Positions 8,671 through 18,862 are shown, counted from the stretch's first letter. The stretch is DNA of 64,000 nucleotides from Candidatus Thiodiazotropha sp. LNASS1 (GCF_964212655.1 NZ_OZ156465.1:992001-1056000), one strand, 5' to 3'. Numbers and translations: made by a program. The notes: a model not told the origin generated them from the sequence alone.

Positions 8671-9630
8671 ATGAACCAAACACCACAGATACTACTCGCC
8701 AATCCCAGAGGCTTTTGCGCCGGCGTCGATCGCGCGATCGAAATCGTCGAACGTGCCCTGGAGCTCCTGGGGGCGCCAATCTATGTCCGCCACGAGGTCG
8801 TACACAACCGTTTTGTGGTAGAGAGTCTGCGTGCCCGAGGAGCCATCTTCGTCGATGAACTGAAAGATGTTCCGGATGGACATACCGTGATATTCAGTGC
8901 CCACGGTGTCTCCCAATCGGTCCGCGAGGAGGCGAAACAGCGGCAGCTCCGCGTGTTCGACGCCACCTGTCCACTCGTGACCAAGGTACATCTTGAAGTC
9001 GCCCGCCGCTGTCGGGACGGTTATGAAGTGATATTGATCGGCCACAGGGGGCACCCCGAGGTCGAGGGCACCATGGGACAGTGCATGGCGGACGACGATA
9101 ACAGCCGCATCCACCTGGTGGTCACCAGCGAAGATGTCGAGGTGCTGGATCTAGGGCATCCAGAGAAAATCGCTTTCGTCACGCAAACCACCCTCTCCAT
9201 CGACGATACACAACAGATCATCAACACCTTACAACAGCGATTCCCGAATATTATCGGCCCCAAAAAGAACGATATCTGTTACGCCACGCAAAACCGTCAG
9301 GATGCCGTCAAGGAACTCGCCAAACAGTGTGACCTTGTACTGGTGGTGGGGTCTCCAAACAGCTCCAACTCCAACCGCCTGAGAGAGATCGCGGAAAAGT
9401 TCGGCCCTTCTGCATACCTCATCGACGGCGCCGAGGATATCGATCCGGGATGGTTGGATGGTAAACACAACATCGGCGTCACCGCCGGCGCCTCCGCCCC
9501 TGAAATCCTGGTTGAAAATGTGATCGATAAACTAAAGGGATGGGGCGCGGAAAAGGTCGTGGAGACCAAAGGTAAAGAGGAGCAGGTTGTGTTTGCCTTG
9601 CCGAAATCGTTATTGGGTGAATCGATGTAG
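8671..9630 (+). CDS. ispH: 4-hydroxy-3-methylbut-2-enyl diphosphate reductase IspH
   Basis: A 319-residue enzyme for the last step of the MEP isoprenoid pathway, producing IPP and DMAPP. The three cysteine ligands of the [4Fe-4S] cluster are present: Cys16 ([12 protein letters not shown]), Cys100 ([12 protein letters not shown]) and Cys203 ([11 protein letters not shown]). The catalytic TQTTLS segment is intact. Length is normal. It follows fkpB and precedes the pilin genes, the order seen in Pseudomonas. Confidence 0.97.
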   Translation: MNQTPQILLANPRGFCAGVDRAIEIVERALELLGAPIYVRHEVVHNRFVVESLRARGAIFVDELKDVPDGHTVIFSAHGVSQSVREEAKQRQLRVFDATCPLVTKVHLEVARRCRDGYEVILIGHRGHPEVEGTMGQCMADDDNSRIHLVVTSEDVEVLDLGHPEKIAFVTQTTLSIDDTQQIINTLQQRFPNIIGPKKNDICYATQNRQDAVKELAKQCDLVLVVGSPNSSNSNRLREIAEKFGPSAYLIDGAEDIDPGWLDGKHNIGVTAGASAPEILVENVIDKLKGWGAEKVVETKGKEEQVVFALPKSLLGESM

Positions 9631-10098
9631 CAATTCGCTGTCATCCTCATATAACAGCTGTTTGCAATAGCTCGAAGACAAATTCAACATGTGGTTGATG
9701 CAAAATAAGGATCATCGTTTTCACACAATGGCAAACGTCATTGACCAACTCAAGATTCGGATATCCCAATAGATAGAGTCGAGGCCTGAATATCCAAGCG
9801 AGTGCCTTTTCTCATCAACAAGCCATTGTTTGAGTGAACCAGACCTAAAAAGAACACAATTCAGCATGTATCACCATTGCCCCAAGGCATTTAATTCCTG
9901 CATTCAAACAAATTTTTAGCACACTATTACTATCTCTCTAATTTTGAGCCGTTTATTGCCGATAAAGTCAGATGATTGGTGCTTAGGGCCCGATATGACA
10001 CTTATTTCCAGACATATGGGCAATCTCTCCCGATAAACGGTATGCCGCTGTGATGGCGACTGAACTAAGCTACTAAGCAGAATAAGCGAGGTTTTATT
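9631..10098. other. 468-bp spacer before the pilin operon
   Basis: AT-rich region between ispH and the minor-pilin operon, presumably holding the pilin promoter. A 10-base palindrome AACAGCTGTT lies about 20 bases after ispH, without a T-run. I could not identify clear -35/-10 boxes or a sigma-54 (-24/-12) site. No gene seen. Confidence 0.4.
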
Positions 10099-10539
10099 AT
10101 GTATCGAGTCCGTGGCTTCACATTGGTAGAGCTGATGACGGCCATTGTTATCGGAGCAATTCTGGTAACTGTCGGCATCCCGAGCTATATAGGATTTATC
10201 CAGAGAAATACTATCTCCACGACCAGCAATGAATTGCTGGGAGCCCTATTATACGCCCGTAGCGAAGCTGTAAGACAAGAAGCCACCGCTACTTTCACCC
10301 CTGAAGCTGACGGGTGGCTGGTGGAATCCGGTGATGTAACGCTGTTAGACCACACCGTGGAAAACGACAATATCGCCATCGACGGTGATGCTGTTACTTA
10401 CAGTCCGAGAGGTAGAGCCAATCTTGTTGCAGAACAATCAATCGATATCAGCTACAAAGGAACACTAGAGAGTCGCATCTGCCTCAGCCTCAGCGGCCGC
10501 CCATTCATCAAAATGGTAGAAGATGGAGAGTGCCCATGA
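10099..10539 (+). CDS. fimT: Type IV minor pilin FimT/FimU (GspH family)
   Basis: A 146-residue prepilin-like protein with the type III leader [30 protein letters not shown]; PilD would cleave after the Gly, and Glu at +5 is present. The C-terminal part matches the GspH/FimT domain (ARSEAVRQ...). In the family, FimU/FimT is part of the minor-pilin tip complex that primes pilus assembly. First gene of the fimT-pilV-pilW-pilX-pilY1-pilE operon; its stop overlaps the pilV start (ATGA). Confidence 0.9.
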   Translation: MYRVRGFTLVELMTAIVIGAILVTVGIPSYIGFIQRNTISTTSNELLGALLYARSEAVRQEATATFTPEADGWLVESGDVTLLDHTVENDNIAIDGDAVTYSPRGRANLVAEQSIDISYKGTLESRICLSLSGRPFIKMVEDGECP

Positions 10540-11114
10540 GGATATCAACACCTATCGCTCATTCCCGGGCAAGGTGTCAAGGCATGACACTGATCGAAGT
10601 GATGGTTGCGACTGTCGTTATCGCCATAGGCCTGTTAGGTGTGGCGGTGCTGCAAGTCACAGCCCTGCAGGGTGCGAGCAATGCGGATTATCGATCCAAA
10701 GCCATCGATTTCGCCTCTGCCCTGTCTGACCGAATGCATGCGAATCTTAGCGCTTTTGATGATGAGGGCGTTCATGACAACGCTTATACACCCTTAATCC
10801 CAATAGATTATTGTGCGGCGCCGCCTGCCGCACTCTGTGCCATGAACCCCAACATGACCAATACCGTAGGGGTCAGCGAGTGCAATCCAACCCAGATGGC
10901 AACCTACGATATGTGGCAGATCAGCTGCGATGGTGGTGTCCAGGGGGCTTTGCCTGATGGCCAGTTAACTGTCACCTGCATTGATAACGATGGTTCTGAT
11001 GCTGATCTCTGTTCCGATCTTTCCCCCCTGTTGATTACAATCACCTGGGCTTTGCAAAGCGAAGACAATGCAACCGAGCAGGTAATCATGACAGCCATAC
11101 CGGGGGCGCCTTAA
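10536..11114 (+). CDS. pilV: Type IV minor pilin PilV
   Basis: A 192-residue prepilin with leader ending CQG/MTLIEVMVATVVIAIGLLGVAVLQ, the GLLG motif typical of PilV. Several cysteines in the globular part (around 92-156) suggest disulfides. The ATG at 10536, in the ATGA overlap with fimT, has GGAG seven bases upstream and is preferred over one two codons earlier. Expected to act in the minor-pilin priming complex with PilW, PilX and PilY1. Confidence 0.9.
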   Translation: MRISTPIAHSRARCQGMTLIEVMVATVVIAIGLLGVAVLQVTALQGASNADYRSKAIDFASALSDRMHANLSAFDDEGVHDNAYTPLIPIDYCAAPPAALCAMNPNMTNTVGVSECNPTQMATYDMWQISCDGGVQGALPDGQLTVTCIDNDGSDADLCSDLSPLLITITWALQSEDNATEQVIMTAIPGAP

Positions 11115-11115
11115 A

Positions 11116-11961
11116 ATGTATCCATCCAAAAAACATCAATCAGGCTTCTCTATCATCTCATTGATGATTGCCAGCGCCATCGGCATCTTTATTATTGGAG
11201 GCGCCGGCAAGATCTATGTCGACAGTAAAAACACCTTTAATGCGAGGACAGCCGTCGCCGCAGCAACGGAAAACTACCGCTTCGCTTTCCAGGATATGCG
11301 CCGTGCACTGGTGATGGCAGGAAGGGGCGTATCCGCATCAGACGATGGCAGTGACTCCTATGAAGGAACCGATAACGGTTCGCGTACTTTTCCCGCTGTC
11401 GACAGAGTGCCTGACGGCATAGTGAGTGGTGCTACAGCTGGAGGTTCGCCCTGGAGTCCCGATCCCGAAGATTCGAGCGTGGTAGCCATCCGTTACGCTT
11501 CCGGTCCCGCACCCTGCGGAGTGGCTGACGCAGAGTTTACAGATACGCTCACTGTACGCTTTTTAGTCAATGATGAAGGCAATCTCATTTGTCAAGTCTA
11601 TCGGGGCGCCGAACGACTTACCTCTCAACCCCTCGTTTCCGGGATTGTGCAGATGCGGGCGCTGTACGGCATAGATACCGACGTTGATGAACCTGATGGT
11701 GTTGCGAATCAGTTTCTCACAGCAAATGAGGTGGGTGAGGCGAGTTGGCCAGCAGTTGTCTCCATCCGTATCGGCTTGGTTGTCCAATCCGGGGACGATA
11801 TAGAACTACCTAACACCTTCCGCCCTGACGACCTTGAGACATTAGATCTTCTCGGCAAAGTATTCACTGCCCCGGACACAAATAACGTTTATAAATCCGC
11901 TAGCACCACGATTTCATTACGAAATCTTCATCATGTGGATCGTCAGCCCTCCGACAATTAG
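11116..11961 (+). CDS. pilW: Type IV minor pilin PilW
   Basis: A 281-residue prepilin-like protein. Its N-terminus KKHQSG/FSIISLMIASAIGIFIIGGAG has the cleavage glycine and hydrophobic helix, but Ser-Leu occurs where most pilins carry Glu at +5 (FSIIS), a deviation sometimes seen in PilW. The globular domain is large, as in the family. One base separates it from pilV and 8 bases from pilX. Confidence 0.88.
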   Translation: MYPSKKHQSGFSIISLMIASAIGIFIIGGAGKIYVDSKNTFNARTAVAAATENYRFAFQDMRRALVMAGRGVSASDDGSDSYEGTDNGSRTFPAVDRVPDGIVSGATAGGSPWSPDPEDSSVVAIRYASGPAPCGVADAEFTDTLTVRFLVNDEGNLICQVYRGAERLTSQPLVSGIVQMRALYGIDTDVDEPDGVANQFLTANEVGEASWPAVVSIRIGLVVQSGDDIELPNTFRPDDLETLDLLGKVFTAPDTNNVYKSASTTISLRNLHHVDRQPSDN

Positions 11962-11969
11962 GACTAGCT

Positions 11970-12494
11970 ATGACAACTTACACCAGATTATATTCAAACC
12001 ATAGAAATAGCCAAAATGGTGCGGCATTGGTTATCAGTATGGTTCTGCTCCTCATCATCACGATGTTAAGTGTAACTGCAATGCGTAACACCAACTTTGA
12101 AACAAAGATTGCAGTCAACCATCAGTTCAAGGAACTGAGCTTTCGAGCTGCTGAGAACGCCCTTGCGATTGTCACCGGTCCCGAATTGGATTCTACAAAC
12201 CTGGACATTCCAAGCACCATCGGCAACACCGCCCATAATGTGGATTTTTTCGAATCTCATCCGGGAGGCACGCCAATCGACCCTACGCTTACAGAACAAC
12301 CTCCGATGTCGGTTGATGTCGACCTTCTGTATGAAGACAAAATCGACCCCAAGGAAGGTAAGGGCAATATGCTCTTCTCCGGCCATCAGCTCGATATCAT
12401 CACTCACCTCTTCCAGGCAGATGCCGTTGGAACGGTCGGCGGTAGCGGCACCAGGACACATAACCGTATGCAAGTCGCGCTGATACGGCAGTAA
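11970..12494 (+). CDS. pilX: Type IV pilus assembly protein PilX
   Basis: A 174-residue PilX-family protein with the N-terminal motif NSQNGAALVISMVLLLIITMLSVTAMRNT, lacking a classic FTLIE leader as is usual for PilX. The central region (ELSFRAAENAL) also fits the family. It belongs to the minor-pilin complex that connects PilV/W to PilY1. Ends 11 bases before pilY1. Confidence 0.87.
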   Translation: MTTYTRLYSNHRNSQNGAALVISMVLLLIITMLSVTAMRNTNFETKIAVNHQFKELSFRAAENALAIVTGPELDSTNLDIPSTIGNTAHNVDFFESHPGGTPIDPTLTEQPPMSVDVDLLYEDKIDPKEGKGNMLFSGHQLDIITHLFQADAVGTVGGSGTRTHNRMQVALIRQ

Positions 12495-12505
12495 GGAGTT
12501 AAACC

Positions 12506-15307
12506 ATGATACGCATGAAACCTACATCGAAACACTGGCATTCCCTTTCTGCCTTGGCATTGACATCGCTGATTACATTTAACTCACCAACAGCCCTCTC
12601 TGACGATATTGAAGTCTATCTGCAGGAGCCGCCGGATCCCGTGCCGCCTAATATCCTGTTCGTATTGGATGAATCGGGAAGTATGGGTTGGTATAATCCA
12701 ACCCCTCGGGATCAACTCGTTGACGCATTGCAAACAGTTTTCAATGATGATGCCATGAGTAATGTCAACACAGCCCTACTGGGTTATTCGACACGGGGGA
12801 ATTTTGCACACTCAGGTGCATTCAAAGTCATCTCGGAGGGTACCAATCAGAGTTCATTCAATACCGAGATTGAAAATCTTACAGCTAGTGGCGGCACACC
12901 CACTGTAGATGCGTTGAATGCCGCTGTCGATTGGTTCAGAACCGATGCCACATTCACTGACGCTGATAATCTAACCTTAGAATCTCCGCTTGAAGAAGAT
13001 GGGGTGCGCGCAGAGGATATGCGGTGCGCACCGAATCACATCGTCTTACTATCAGATGGTTCTCCTAACTCCAATACATACTCAAGCTATAATGGAAATC
13101 AGTGCACTATAAGCACTCTCTTTACTAATTCACCGCCTGGTGATCTTTGTGCGTATGAGATTGCTTCATACGCAAACACTGTTGATCTCATGGAAAGCAC
13201 TGGATGGGATGGTGATCAGAATATCACTGTCAGCACAATGGGCTTCAACACATCAGGTAATACACGTACATTCCTGCAGCGAGTCGCGGAGTTCGGTGGT
13301 GGAACCTATTATGACTCCGACGGTGGTTCACTGGTTCAAGACCTGACTGACATCATCACGAGTGCACAAACCAATATCGACTACGCCTACAATGCACCGG
13401 CCATCCCGTTTAACTCGGACAATGCCGCAGTTAGTGGCGATGAAATCTACGTCCCCATGTTTCTTCCCGAAGATCGCACCTTTTGGAAAGGCAATCTAAA
13501 GAAATACACGATTACCGTCACAGAAGAGGATGTGGTGCTGACAGCTTTGAATAACGAGCGCGTACTGAATGAAGCTCAGGAGTTTCAAAGCACGAGAGAC
13601 CTGTTCTGTGATGATGACGCGTGTGATCCCGATGAAGGATACCCCCTTGCGGGTGGCGTTGCACAGGATATGACTGAAGTCAGAAACCTCTATACCTACC
13701 TCGGCAGTGATCCGGTACTGACCAGTGCCGCGAATCGAGTCAGAAATTCAAACACCGCTATTACCACCAGCATGTTAGGGGTAGCGACTGATGAGTTACG
13801 GACCGAACTGCTGAATTGGGTTACCAGGGATCCCGCTTATGTCGCAACGGAGGATGATCCATCACATTCAGGCGTGATGGGCGCACCTATTCATACCCAG
13901 CCTATCGTGGTCAACTACAGCGATGGAGATGTGGTACTGATCCCTACCAGTGAAGGTGTGCTCGAGGCCATCGATGCCAGATTAGGAGAAGAACTCTGGG
14001 CCTTTATGCCGCAAGATCTCTTACCCGGTATACACACGATAAAGAACAACGATGCTTCCTCAATACCCTACTACGGTTTGGACGGTCCCATGACCTATTA
14101 TGAGGTTGGCAATGAAAAAATGGTCATATTCGGAATGCGACGCGGTGGAAGAAAATACCACATTATCAATGTCACCGAGCGGCTTGCCCCCGAGTACGTT
14201 GCTGAAATATCCAGTGACGCCTCCAGCCATTTCAGCAAACTTGGCCAAACCTGGTCAAAGCCGCTTTTCGTAAAAATGGAAATCGGCGGTACGGTTCGAG
14301 AAGTCCTGGTTTTTGGTGGTGGCTACGATCCCGATCAGGATAACGCCACCCCACCCGATGCAAGTTATTCCGACGATGAAGGTAATGCCATATTTATCGT
14401 TGACGCAGAGGATGGCACCCTGTTGAGATCTATCTCGGATACGGGAGCCAATGTGAATATCCCCGAAATGACATTTGCCATTCCCAGTGATCTTGCTACA
14501 GTCGACTTGAACGGGAACGCCGTAGTTGAACGTATCTACGCCTCTGATGTAGGTGGCAGAATCATTCGTATCGATATCGATGAAGATGACGCGACCAATA
14601 CAATCACTGGCGGTATAATTGCCGACATCAATGATGGCACTTCTGCTCACCGCAAATTGTTTAATACCCCTCAGATCGGTTACTTCTCCAAGTCGGGTAT
14701 ACAGTTCCTTGCCATTATGATCGGTACCGGCGATATCGCGAATCCACTCGAGGATGTAACGGATCGATTCTACATGATCAAGGACACAGCTCTCTGGCAT
14801 ACACCAGATTGGGATACCTACGATGCAATCGCTGATGGCGACTTAGTTGATGCTTCAGATACAGTCGTAGCTGGTCTTGATCCAGAAAACAGGGGTTGGT
14901 ATATCGACTTCTCTAATGCCGAGAAATCCTTCTCCAAAGCGATTCTTTACGACTATGCCATCTTTTTCACAACCTACAGCGCAGATACTGTTGAGCCAGA
15001 TAGCCTCTGCGAAGCCGTTGGTACGATTGGTACGGGAAGGATCTATGGGCTCAACTTGCTAACAGCGAATGGCGCCATTCATTGGGATGGTTCAACCGAA
15101 GGTGCGCTAACTATCAGTGACCGAACCTCACAGTTAGAACTGCAAGGCATCCCGCCATCACCTCAGCTCTTATTCCCGGGTGGCACAGACGAAGATGGCA
15201 ATACTGTGATAGGCAAGAAGATCTTCCTGTTCTCCGATCTCAAGAAAAAACACGAGTGGAGCGATCGCTTCCGTCCCATTTATTGGGAGGAGGTGATTGA
15301 TGAGTAG
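12506..15307 (+). CDS. pilY1: Type IV pilus tip adhesin PilY1
   Basis: A 933-residue secreted protein. A signal peptide covers about residues 1-32. A von Willebrand A-like domain follows (about 45-290) with the MIDAS motif DESGSMG. The C-terminal half is a PilY1 beta-propeller (about 470-850) with a calcium-loop-like segment [18 protein letters not shown]. In other species PilY1 is the pilus-tip adhesin and mechanosensor and counteracts PilT-driven retraction. The protein is shorter than the P. aeruginosa one (about 1160 residues). Start chosen by GGAG seven bases upstream. Its last bases overlap pilE. Confidence 0.93.
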   Translation: MIRMKPTSKHWHSLSALALTSLITFNSPTALSDDIEVYLQEPPDPVPPNILFVLDESGSMGWYNPTPRDQLVDALQTVFNDDAMSNVNTALLGYSTRGNFAHSGAFKVISEGTNQSSFNTEIENLTASGGTPTVDALNAAVDWFRTDATFTDADNLTLESPLEEDGVRAEDMRCAPNHIVLLSDGSPNSNTYSSYNGNQCTISTLFTNSPPGDLCAYEIASYANTVDLMESTGWDGDQNITVSTMGFNTSGNTRTFLQRVAEFGGGTYYDSDGGSLVQDLTDIITSAQTNIDYAYNAPAIPFNSDNAAVSGDEIYVPMFLPEDRTFWKGNLKKYTITVTEEDVVLTALNNERVLNEAQEFQSTRDLFCDDDACDPDEGYPLAGGVAQDMTEVRNLYTYLGSDPVLTSAANRVRNSNTAITTSMLGVATDELRTELLNWVTRDPAYVATEDDPSHSGVMGAPIHTQPIVVNYSDGDVVLIPTSEGVLEAIDARLGEELWAFMPQDLLPGIHTIKNNDASSIPYYGLDGPMTYYEVGNEKMVIFGMRRGGRKYHIINVTERLAPEYVAEISSDASSHFSKLGQTWSKPLFVKMEIGGTVREVLVFGGGYDPDQDNATPPDASYSDDEGNAIFIVDAEDGTLLRSISDTGANVNIPEMTFAIPSDLATVDLNGNAVVERIYASDVGGRIIRIDIDEDDATNTITGGIIADINDGTSAHRKLFNTPQIGYFSKSGIQFLAIMIGTGDIANPLEDVTDRFYMIKDTALWHTPDWDTYDAIADGDLVDASDTVVAGLDPENRGWYIDFSNAEKSFSKAILYDYAIFFTTYSADTVEPDSLCEAVGTIGTGRIYGLNLLTANGAIHWDGSTEGALTISDRTSQLELQGIPPSPQLLFPGGTDEDGNTVIGKKIFLFSDLKKKHEWSDRFRPIYWEEVIDE

Positions 15308-15728
15308 CAATCTGAAAAGTACTGGATTCACCTTGGTGGAATTGATGGTGGTTATACTCATTGTTGGTATTCTGGCGGCGATAGCCTTCCCCAGTTACGA
15401 TGAGTATGTCAAAAGGGCGCGTCGTGGTGACGGTACGGAAACACTCCTTGCCGCCGCCCAGAGCTTTGAGGTCTTTCGTGCGCGCACTGCAACTTATCCT
15501 AACGATATTGCTCTGGTGAACCTCAATGATGAAAGCCCCGATGGGTATTATGGCAACCTAACCGTTCTTGATCCAACTGTGGATTGCCCAATCGTCAGCT
15601 GTTATATTATCCAAATCCAGGCCCAGAATCAGCAGGCAAATGATGACATAACAGCCTTCCGCCTCAGCTCATCAGGTGTAGAAGAACGGTATGAAGATGG
15701 GGCTTGGCATACCAACTGGAGAGAGTAA
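15300..15728 (+). CDS. pilE: Type IV pilin PilE (PilE-like minor pilin)
   Basis: A 142-residue prepilin with leader [39 protein letters not shown], including Glu +5. Two cysteines (in [10 protein letters not shown]) probably form the disulfide loop. The ATG at 15300 follows a near-perfect Shine-Dalgarno AGGAGGTGA placed inside the end of pilY1. The position at the end of the fimT-pilV-W-X-Y1 operon corresponds to P. aeruginosa PilE, a minor pilin, so it may not be the major subunit. Confidence 0.92.
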   Translation: MSSNLKSTGFTLVELMVVILIVGILAAIAFPSYDEYVKRARRGDGTETLLAAAQSFEVFRARTATYPNDIALVNLNDESPDGYYGNLTVLDPTVDCPIVSCYIIQIQAQNQQANDDITAFRLSSSGVEERYEDGAWHTNWRE

Positions 15729-15745
15729 TATCCCTGTGCTGATGC

Positions 15746-15772
15746 GCGCCATTCCGTTACTAGGAATGGTGC
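15746..15772. terminator. Hairpin after the pilin operon
   Basis: A 10-bp stem GCGCCATTCC/GGAATGGTGC (one G-T pair) with loop GTTACTA, 18 bases past the pilE stop. No T-run follows, so it may be a processing or stability hairpin, not an intrinsic terminator. Confidence 0.4.
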
Positions 15773-16021
15773 CCATCAGCTGATCAATAGCTATATGGCT
15801 CGGCTGCTTCTAGATCAGCACTAAATCGAACTCCATATACCTGACACCGACTTCATTGCCATCTTTGCTTCATCCCTAGCCAATCTTTTTTCCAATCCTA
15901 CATACTGAATCATTACTTTAGTGGTATAAATATACTCAGATATCAACTGAGAGACTCTGGGTTACTACCGACTGCTAATGTTCGACCCTGTTAAATTTAG
16001 CTTTCTTAGAAAAAAATCATC

Positions 16022-17107
16022 ATGATAGATTGCTTAATCGTCGGCGGCGGCATCATCGGCATGCTCACGGCAAACGAACTGCACACCGCGGGAATGGCTG
16101 TCGCGTTGGTTGAAAAGGGACACCCCGGCCGCGAATCCTCCTGGGCGGGAGGCGGCATCGTTTCGCCGCTCTATCCCTGGCGCTATGACGATTCCATCTC
16201 CAAGCTCGCCCAATGGAGCCAGGCCCACTACCCCGCAATCGCCCGGATGTTGATCGATGCGGGTGGGCCCGATCCAGAATATCTAAAGAGCGGGCTGTTG
16301 ATCCTGGAGCCTACCGATACCGATCGCACAACGGCATGGTCAGGACGTTTCGAGCAGCCGCTCCATCTCATCGACCGAAAAGGCATCGCTGAATGCCAAC
16401 CCGGATTGGATACCGAAGCCTCAGAGGCAGTCTGGCTACCCGATGTTGCCCAGATACGCAATCCCAGGTTCAGCAAATCCCTCTATCACGCCATCCGGCA
16501 GAAGATAACCATTCACGAGCAGACCGAGGCCACTGAACTCATGAACGAGCAGGGTCGGGTACGTGGCGTCAAGACTTCAACCGGCACCCTCGAAGCGGAC
16601 AAAGTGATCGTCTGTGCCGGCGCCTGGAGCGGCAACCTACTGAGCGACATCGTCACGCCCCCGGCCATCGAACCGGTGCTGGGGCAGATGATCATTTTTC
16701 GCCACCAACCGGGCGCGATCACCAGCATCGTCCTGCACAACGACCGTTACATCATCCCCCGCAAGGATGGCAGGGTATTGGTCGGCAGCACCCTGGAGTA
16801 CAGAGGTTTCGACAAGCACACCACTGAGCAGGCAAAGCAGGAACTCAAGGCCTTCGCCCTCGCCCACTTCCCCAGCCTGGGCGAGGCAGAAATCGAGCAC
16901 CACTGGGCCGGCCTGAGACCCGGCTCCCCCAGCGGCATCCCCTATATCGGACCGATACCTGAGATCGGCGGCCTCTACCTCAACGCCGGACATTTCCGCA
17001 ACGGCGTGGTGCTGGGGCCGGCATCGACCAGATTGCTGGCGGATATCGTGCTGGGACGTACCCCGATCCTGGATCCTGAACCCTATACTATTGATGCTAA
17101 AAGATAA
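16022..17107 (+). CDS. thiO: Glycine oxidase ThiO
   Basis: A 361-residue FAD-dependent amine oxidase of the DAO family that makes the iminoglycine used for the thiazole ring of thiamine. The N-terminal dinucleotide motif DCLIVGGGIIGMLTANEL binds FAD; the GRESSWAGGGIVSPLYPW segment and the C-terminal GLRPGSPSGIPYIGP and GHFRNGVVLGP motifs are typical of ThiO. No other thi genes are nearby. Ribosome binding site is weak. Followed by a tRNA gene. Confidence 0.9.
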   Translation: MIDCLIVGGGIIGMLTANELHTAGMAVALVEKGHPGRESSWAGGGIVSPLYPWRYDDSISKLAQWSQAHYPAIARMLIDAGGPDPEYLKSGLLILEPTDTDRTTAWSGRFEQPLHLIDRKGIAECQPGLDTEASEAVWLPDVAQIRNPRFSKSLYHAIRQKITIHEQTEATELMNEQGRVRGVKTSTGTLEADKVIVCAGAWSGNLLSDIVTPPAIEPVLGQMIIFRHQPGAITSIVLHNDRYIIPRKDGRVLVGSTLEYRGFDKHTTEQAKQELKAFALAHFPSLGEAEIEHHWAGLRPGSPSGIPYIGPIPEIGGLYLNAGHFRNGVVLGPASTRLLADIVLGRTPILDPEPYTIDAKR

Positions 17108-17181
17108 ATTTGAGGCATGATCGAATTCCGTTATATCTGCGTATTTGCCTGCGGACTACAGTTTGAAACACCCCAAAAGAC

Positions 17182-17211
17182 TAGACCGGAAATCAGCTCA
17201 GCGTCTATAAT
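17182..17211 (+). promoter_or_regulatory. Putative promoter of tRNA-Thr
   Basis: TAGACC (17182-17187) and a perfect TATAAT (17206-17211) are separated by 18 bases and would start transcription a few bases before the mature tRNA 5' end at 17223. Confidence 0.55.
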
Positions 17212-17222
17212 TGCCCGCTTTG

Positions 17223-17298
<76 letters not shown>

Positions 17299-17376
17299 TC
17301 AAATATATAAATTATATAATTAGGAAACACATCATAAAGTTGTTGCGCTCCCTCTCAACCTGCGGTGTATCCAGCT

Positions 17377-17850
17377 TTAATAATCCGGACCCTGCAATAC
17401 GATCAGCACAAATCCGAGATTCCGGTAGTCACGGATCTGTGCCGGCCCCGAGGGTGAAACATCCACGTAAGCGGGGTAATCTTCTGGCGTGTAACCATCC
17501 CACCCGGCATGTACACCGCAGACATGCAGATCGATGTCATCGTCTCGCAGTTGCTGTGCCTTATCATGGATCGGCGCCATAAGACCCTCGGCCTCATCAG
17601 CCAGCAGACCGAACTGCTCACGGCCATGTGACACCACGGCGATCGGCAGCTCAGGAAAACGCTTGCGTAACTGGGCGCTGAGCCGCGCGATCTTGGGCAG
17701 TGCCCAGCCTAAGGCGTCGTCATCATCCTCTATGATCTCGAAGACCACGCCGACAGGCTCTTCATCAGCCTCAAGCAGTCGATCGACCTGGGTATCGGCC
17801 ATGGATAGGCTCGATAAAGAGAGAAGTAATATCAGAAAGAAAAGACGCAT
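17377..17850 (-). CDS. Secreted DsrE-like family protein
   Basis: A 157-residue protein with a clear signal peptide (MRLFFLILLLSLSSLSMADT) followed by a DsrE/F-like domain: an N-terminal VVFEIIEDDDDALGWALPKIARLSAQL, a central VVSHGREQFGLL, and CGVHAGWDGYTPEDYPAYVDVSPSGPAQIRDYRNLGF, which follows the family pattern of a conserved Cys before the last strand. DsrE proteins carry sulfur or handle thiols. Most are cytoplasmic, so the export signal is notable. The ATG at 17850 is preferred (GGGGAG ten bases upstream) over an in-frame ATG at 17880. Monocistronic. Confidence 0.7.
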   Translation of the reverse strand: MRLFFLILLLSLSSLSMADTQVDRLLEADEEPVGVVFEIIEDDDDALGWALPKIARLSAQLRKRFPELPIAVVSHGREQFGLLADEAEGLMAPIHDKAQQLRDDDIDLHVCGVHAGWDGYTPEDYPAYVDVSPSGPAQIRDYRNLGFVLIVLQGPDY

Positions 17851-18182
17851 GCTGCAAACACTCCCCGGATTCGTTATCAATAGATGACAGCTAGCCTAGT
17901 ATTCAAGTTTCAGTTTCACCTATCAAAAAGTAAATAATAAAAAATATGGACGATCACCCTCCGGTATCACCGGTTATATTGATTGTCCGCCAAGCCTCCT
18001 ACCTGCAATTTCTGTCAGAATTTTGTTCTTATTGCGTTCTTTTTATCTTTTTTTCTAGTACATACAGTTAGTTGTGTCATTTAATGAGCGTCAAGTTGTC
18101 AGTTGATTGTGTTGCTAAAGTTACACTGGCACAGGCCGTTATAGACTTCAGAAGCAAGTAATAATTTGCTTTTTAACGTGTT

Positions 18183-18275
18183 CGAAAAGGCAAACCTGCC
18201 GAAAGGCAGGGACGCAAAATCACAGTCTAAGGGTTGTTTCATTGCCTAAGACCGATGGATTACCGAAACCGTGAC
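18183..18275 (+). promoter_or_regulatory. Cyclic-di-GMP-I (GEMM-I) riboswitch
   Basis: The sequence carries the conserved GEMM-I core in order: GGCAAACC, a P2 hairpin TGCC-GAAA-GGCA with GNRA tetraloop, GGGACGCAAAA, a CTAAGG segment, then CCTAAG, ATGG and TTACCG that close the three-helix fold. In the family the aptamer binds cyclic di-GMP at the three-way junction, with the GAAA loop docking on a receptor in P3. It lies 106 bases upstream of the small secreted-protein gene at 18381, on the same strand. Confidence 0.88.
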
Positions 18276-18315
18276 TCACAACCGACTCCCTGCTGGTTGG
18301 CGTCATATATTCACA

Positions 18316-18373
18316 ACTGCACTCCCCTGCAGTACGCGTCTCGTCGATTCGAACTCCTATAACCGGATAGGAG
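18316..18373 (+). promoter_or_regulatory. Expression-platform hairpins; ribosome binding site sequestered
   Basis: Two hairpins lie between aptamer and gene. ACTGCA-CTCCCC-TGCAGT spans 18316-18333. CTCCTAT-AACCGG-ATAGGAG spans 18354-18373. The second buries AGGAG, the Shine-Dalgarno placed seven bases before the ATG at 18381, inside a 7-bp stem. No T-run follows, so control of translation is more likely than control of termination. The CTCCCC loop could compete for the same AGGAG. Confidence 0.6.
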
Positions 18374-18380
18374 AATTCTG

Positions 18381-18767
18381 ATGCGCGTAAGGGCCAAATC
18401 AACTTTAATCATGCATGGGCTGATGCTGATAATTTTCAGCTTCTCAATGAATTTAATGGCCAGTGACCCTTTCAATGAGTTGTCTGCCAATCACAGTAAT
18501 CGACAGCAATGGGTGTGCGATTACAGCCGGGCACACAATGACGTGTTGTATTTGCGCTGTGATGACCTGGCACATGTATTGAATGATTCGTTGATTGTGG
18601 AAGGCGAGAATCAGGAAAGTTCAACAAAATTTATCCCTATTTGGCGACGCCCTGACAATGAAAGCTCAGCAATCAAACTGGTAGAATCAGTATTATGTCA
18701 CCAAAAGTTCCAGTGTAGCGTGCAACTTAAATCGATGTTTTCACCTCGACTCGTTGTCAACCGATAG
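18381..18767 (+). CDS. Small secreted protein controlled by cyclic-di-GMP riboswitch
   Basis: A 128-residue protein with a signal peptide (about residues 1-27, ending LMAS). The mature part has four cysteines (in WVCDYS, YLRCDD, VLCHQKF and QCSVQL) that could form two disulfides. I do not recognise the family and see no enzyme motif. The riboswitch upstream implies that its amount follows cyclic di-GMP, the second messenger of surface life and biofilm, so a role in matrix, adhesion or pilus-related behaviour is plausible but unproven. Confidence 0.75.
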   Translation: MRVRAKSTLIMHGLMLIIFSFSMNLMASDPFNELSANHSNRQQWVCDYSRAHNDVLYLRCDDLAHVLNDSLIVEGENQESSTKFIPIWRRPDNESSAIKLVESVLCHQKFQCSVQLKSMFSPRLVVNR

Positions 18768-18862
18768 TGTTTTCAATCAGTTCGATCTGATGTGTGATTT
18801 GTAAAAGCTGCCATTATCATCAGTAACAGGTAAAACTGCTGTTGATAGTGTTGTACGGTCTC

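Noticed and set aside
18127-18142. TGGCAC followed by TT, resembling a sigma-54 promoter before the riboswitch
   Set aside because: The -12 GC is absent at the required 10-base spacing.
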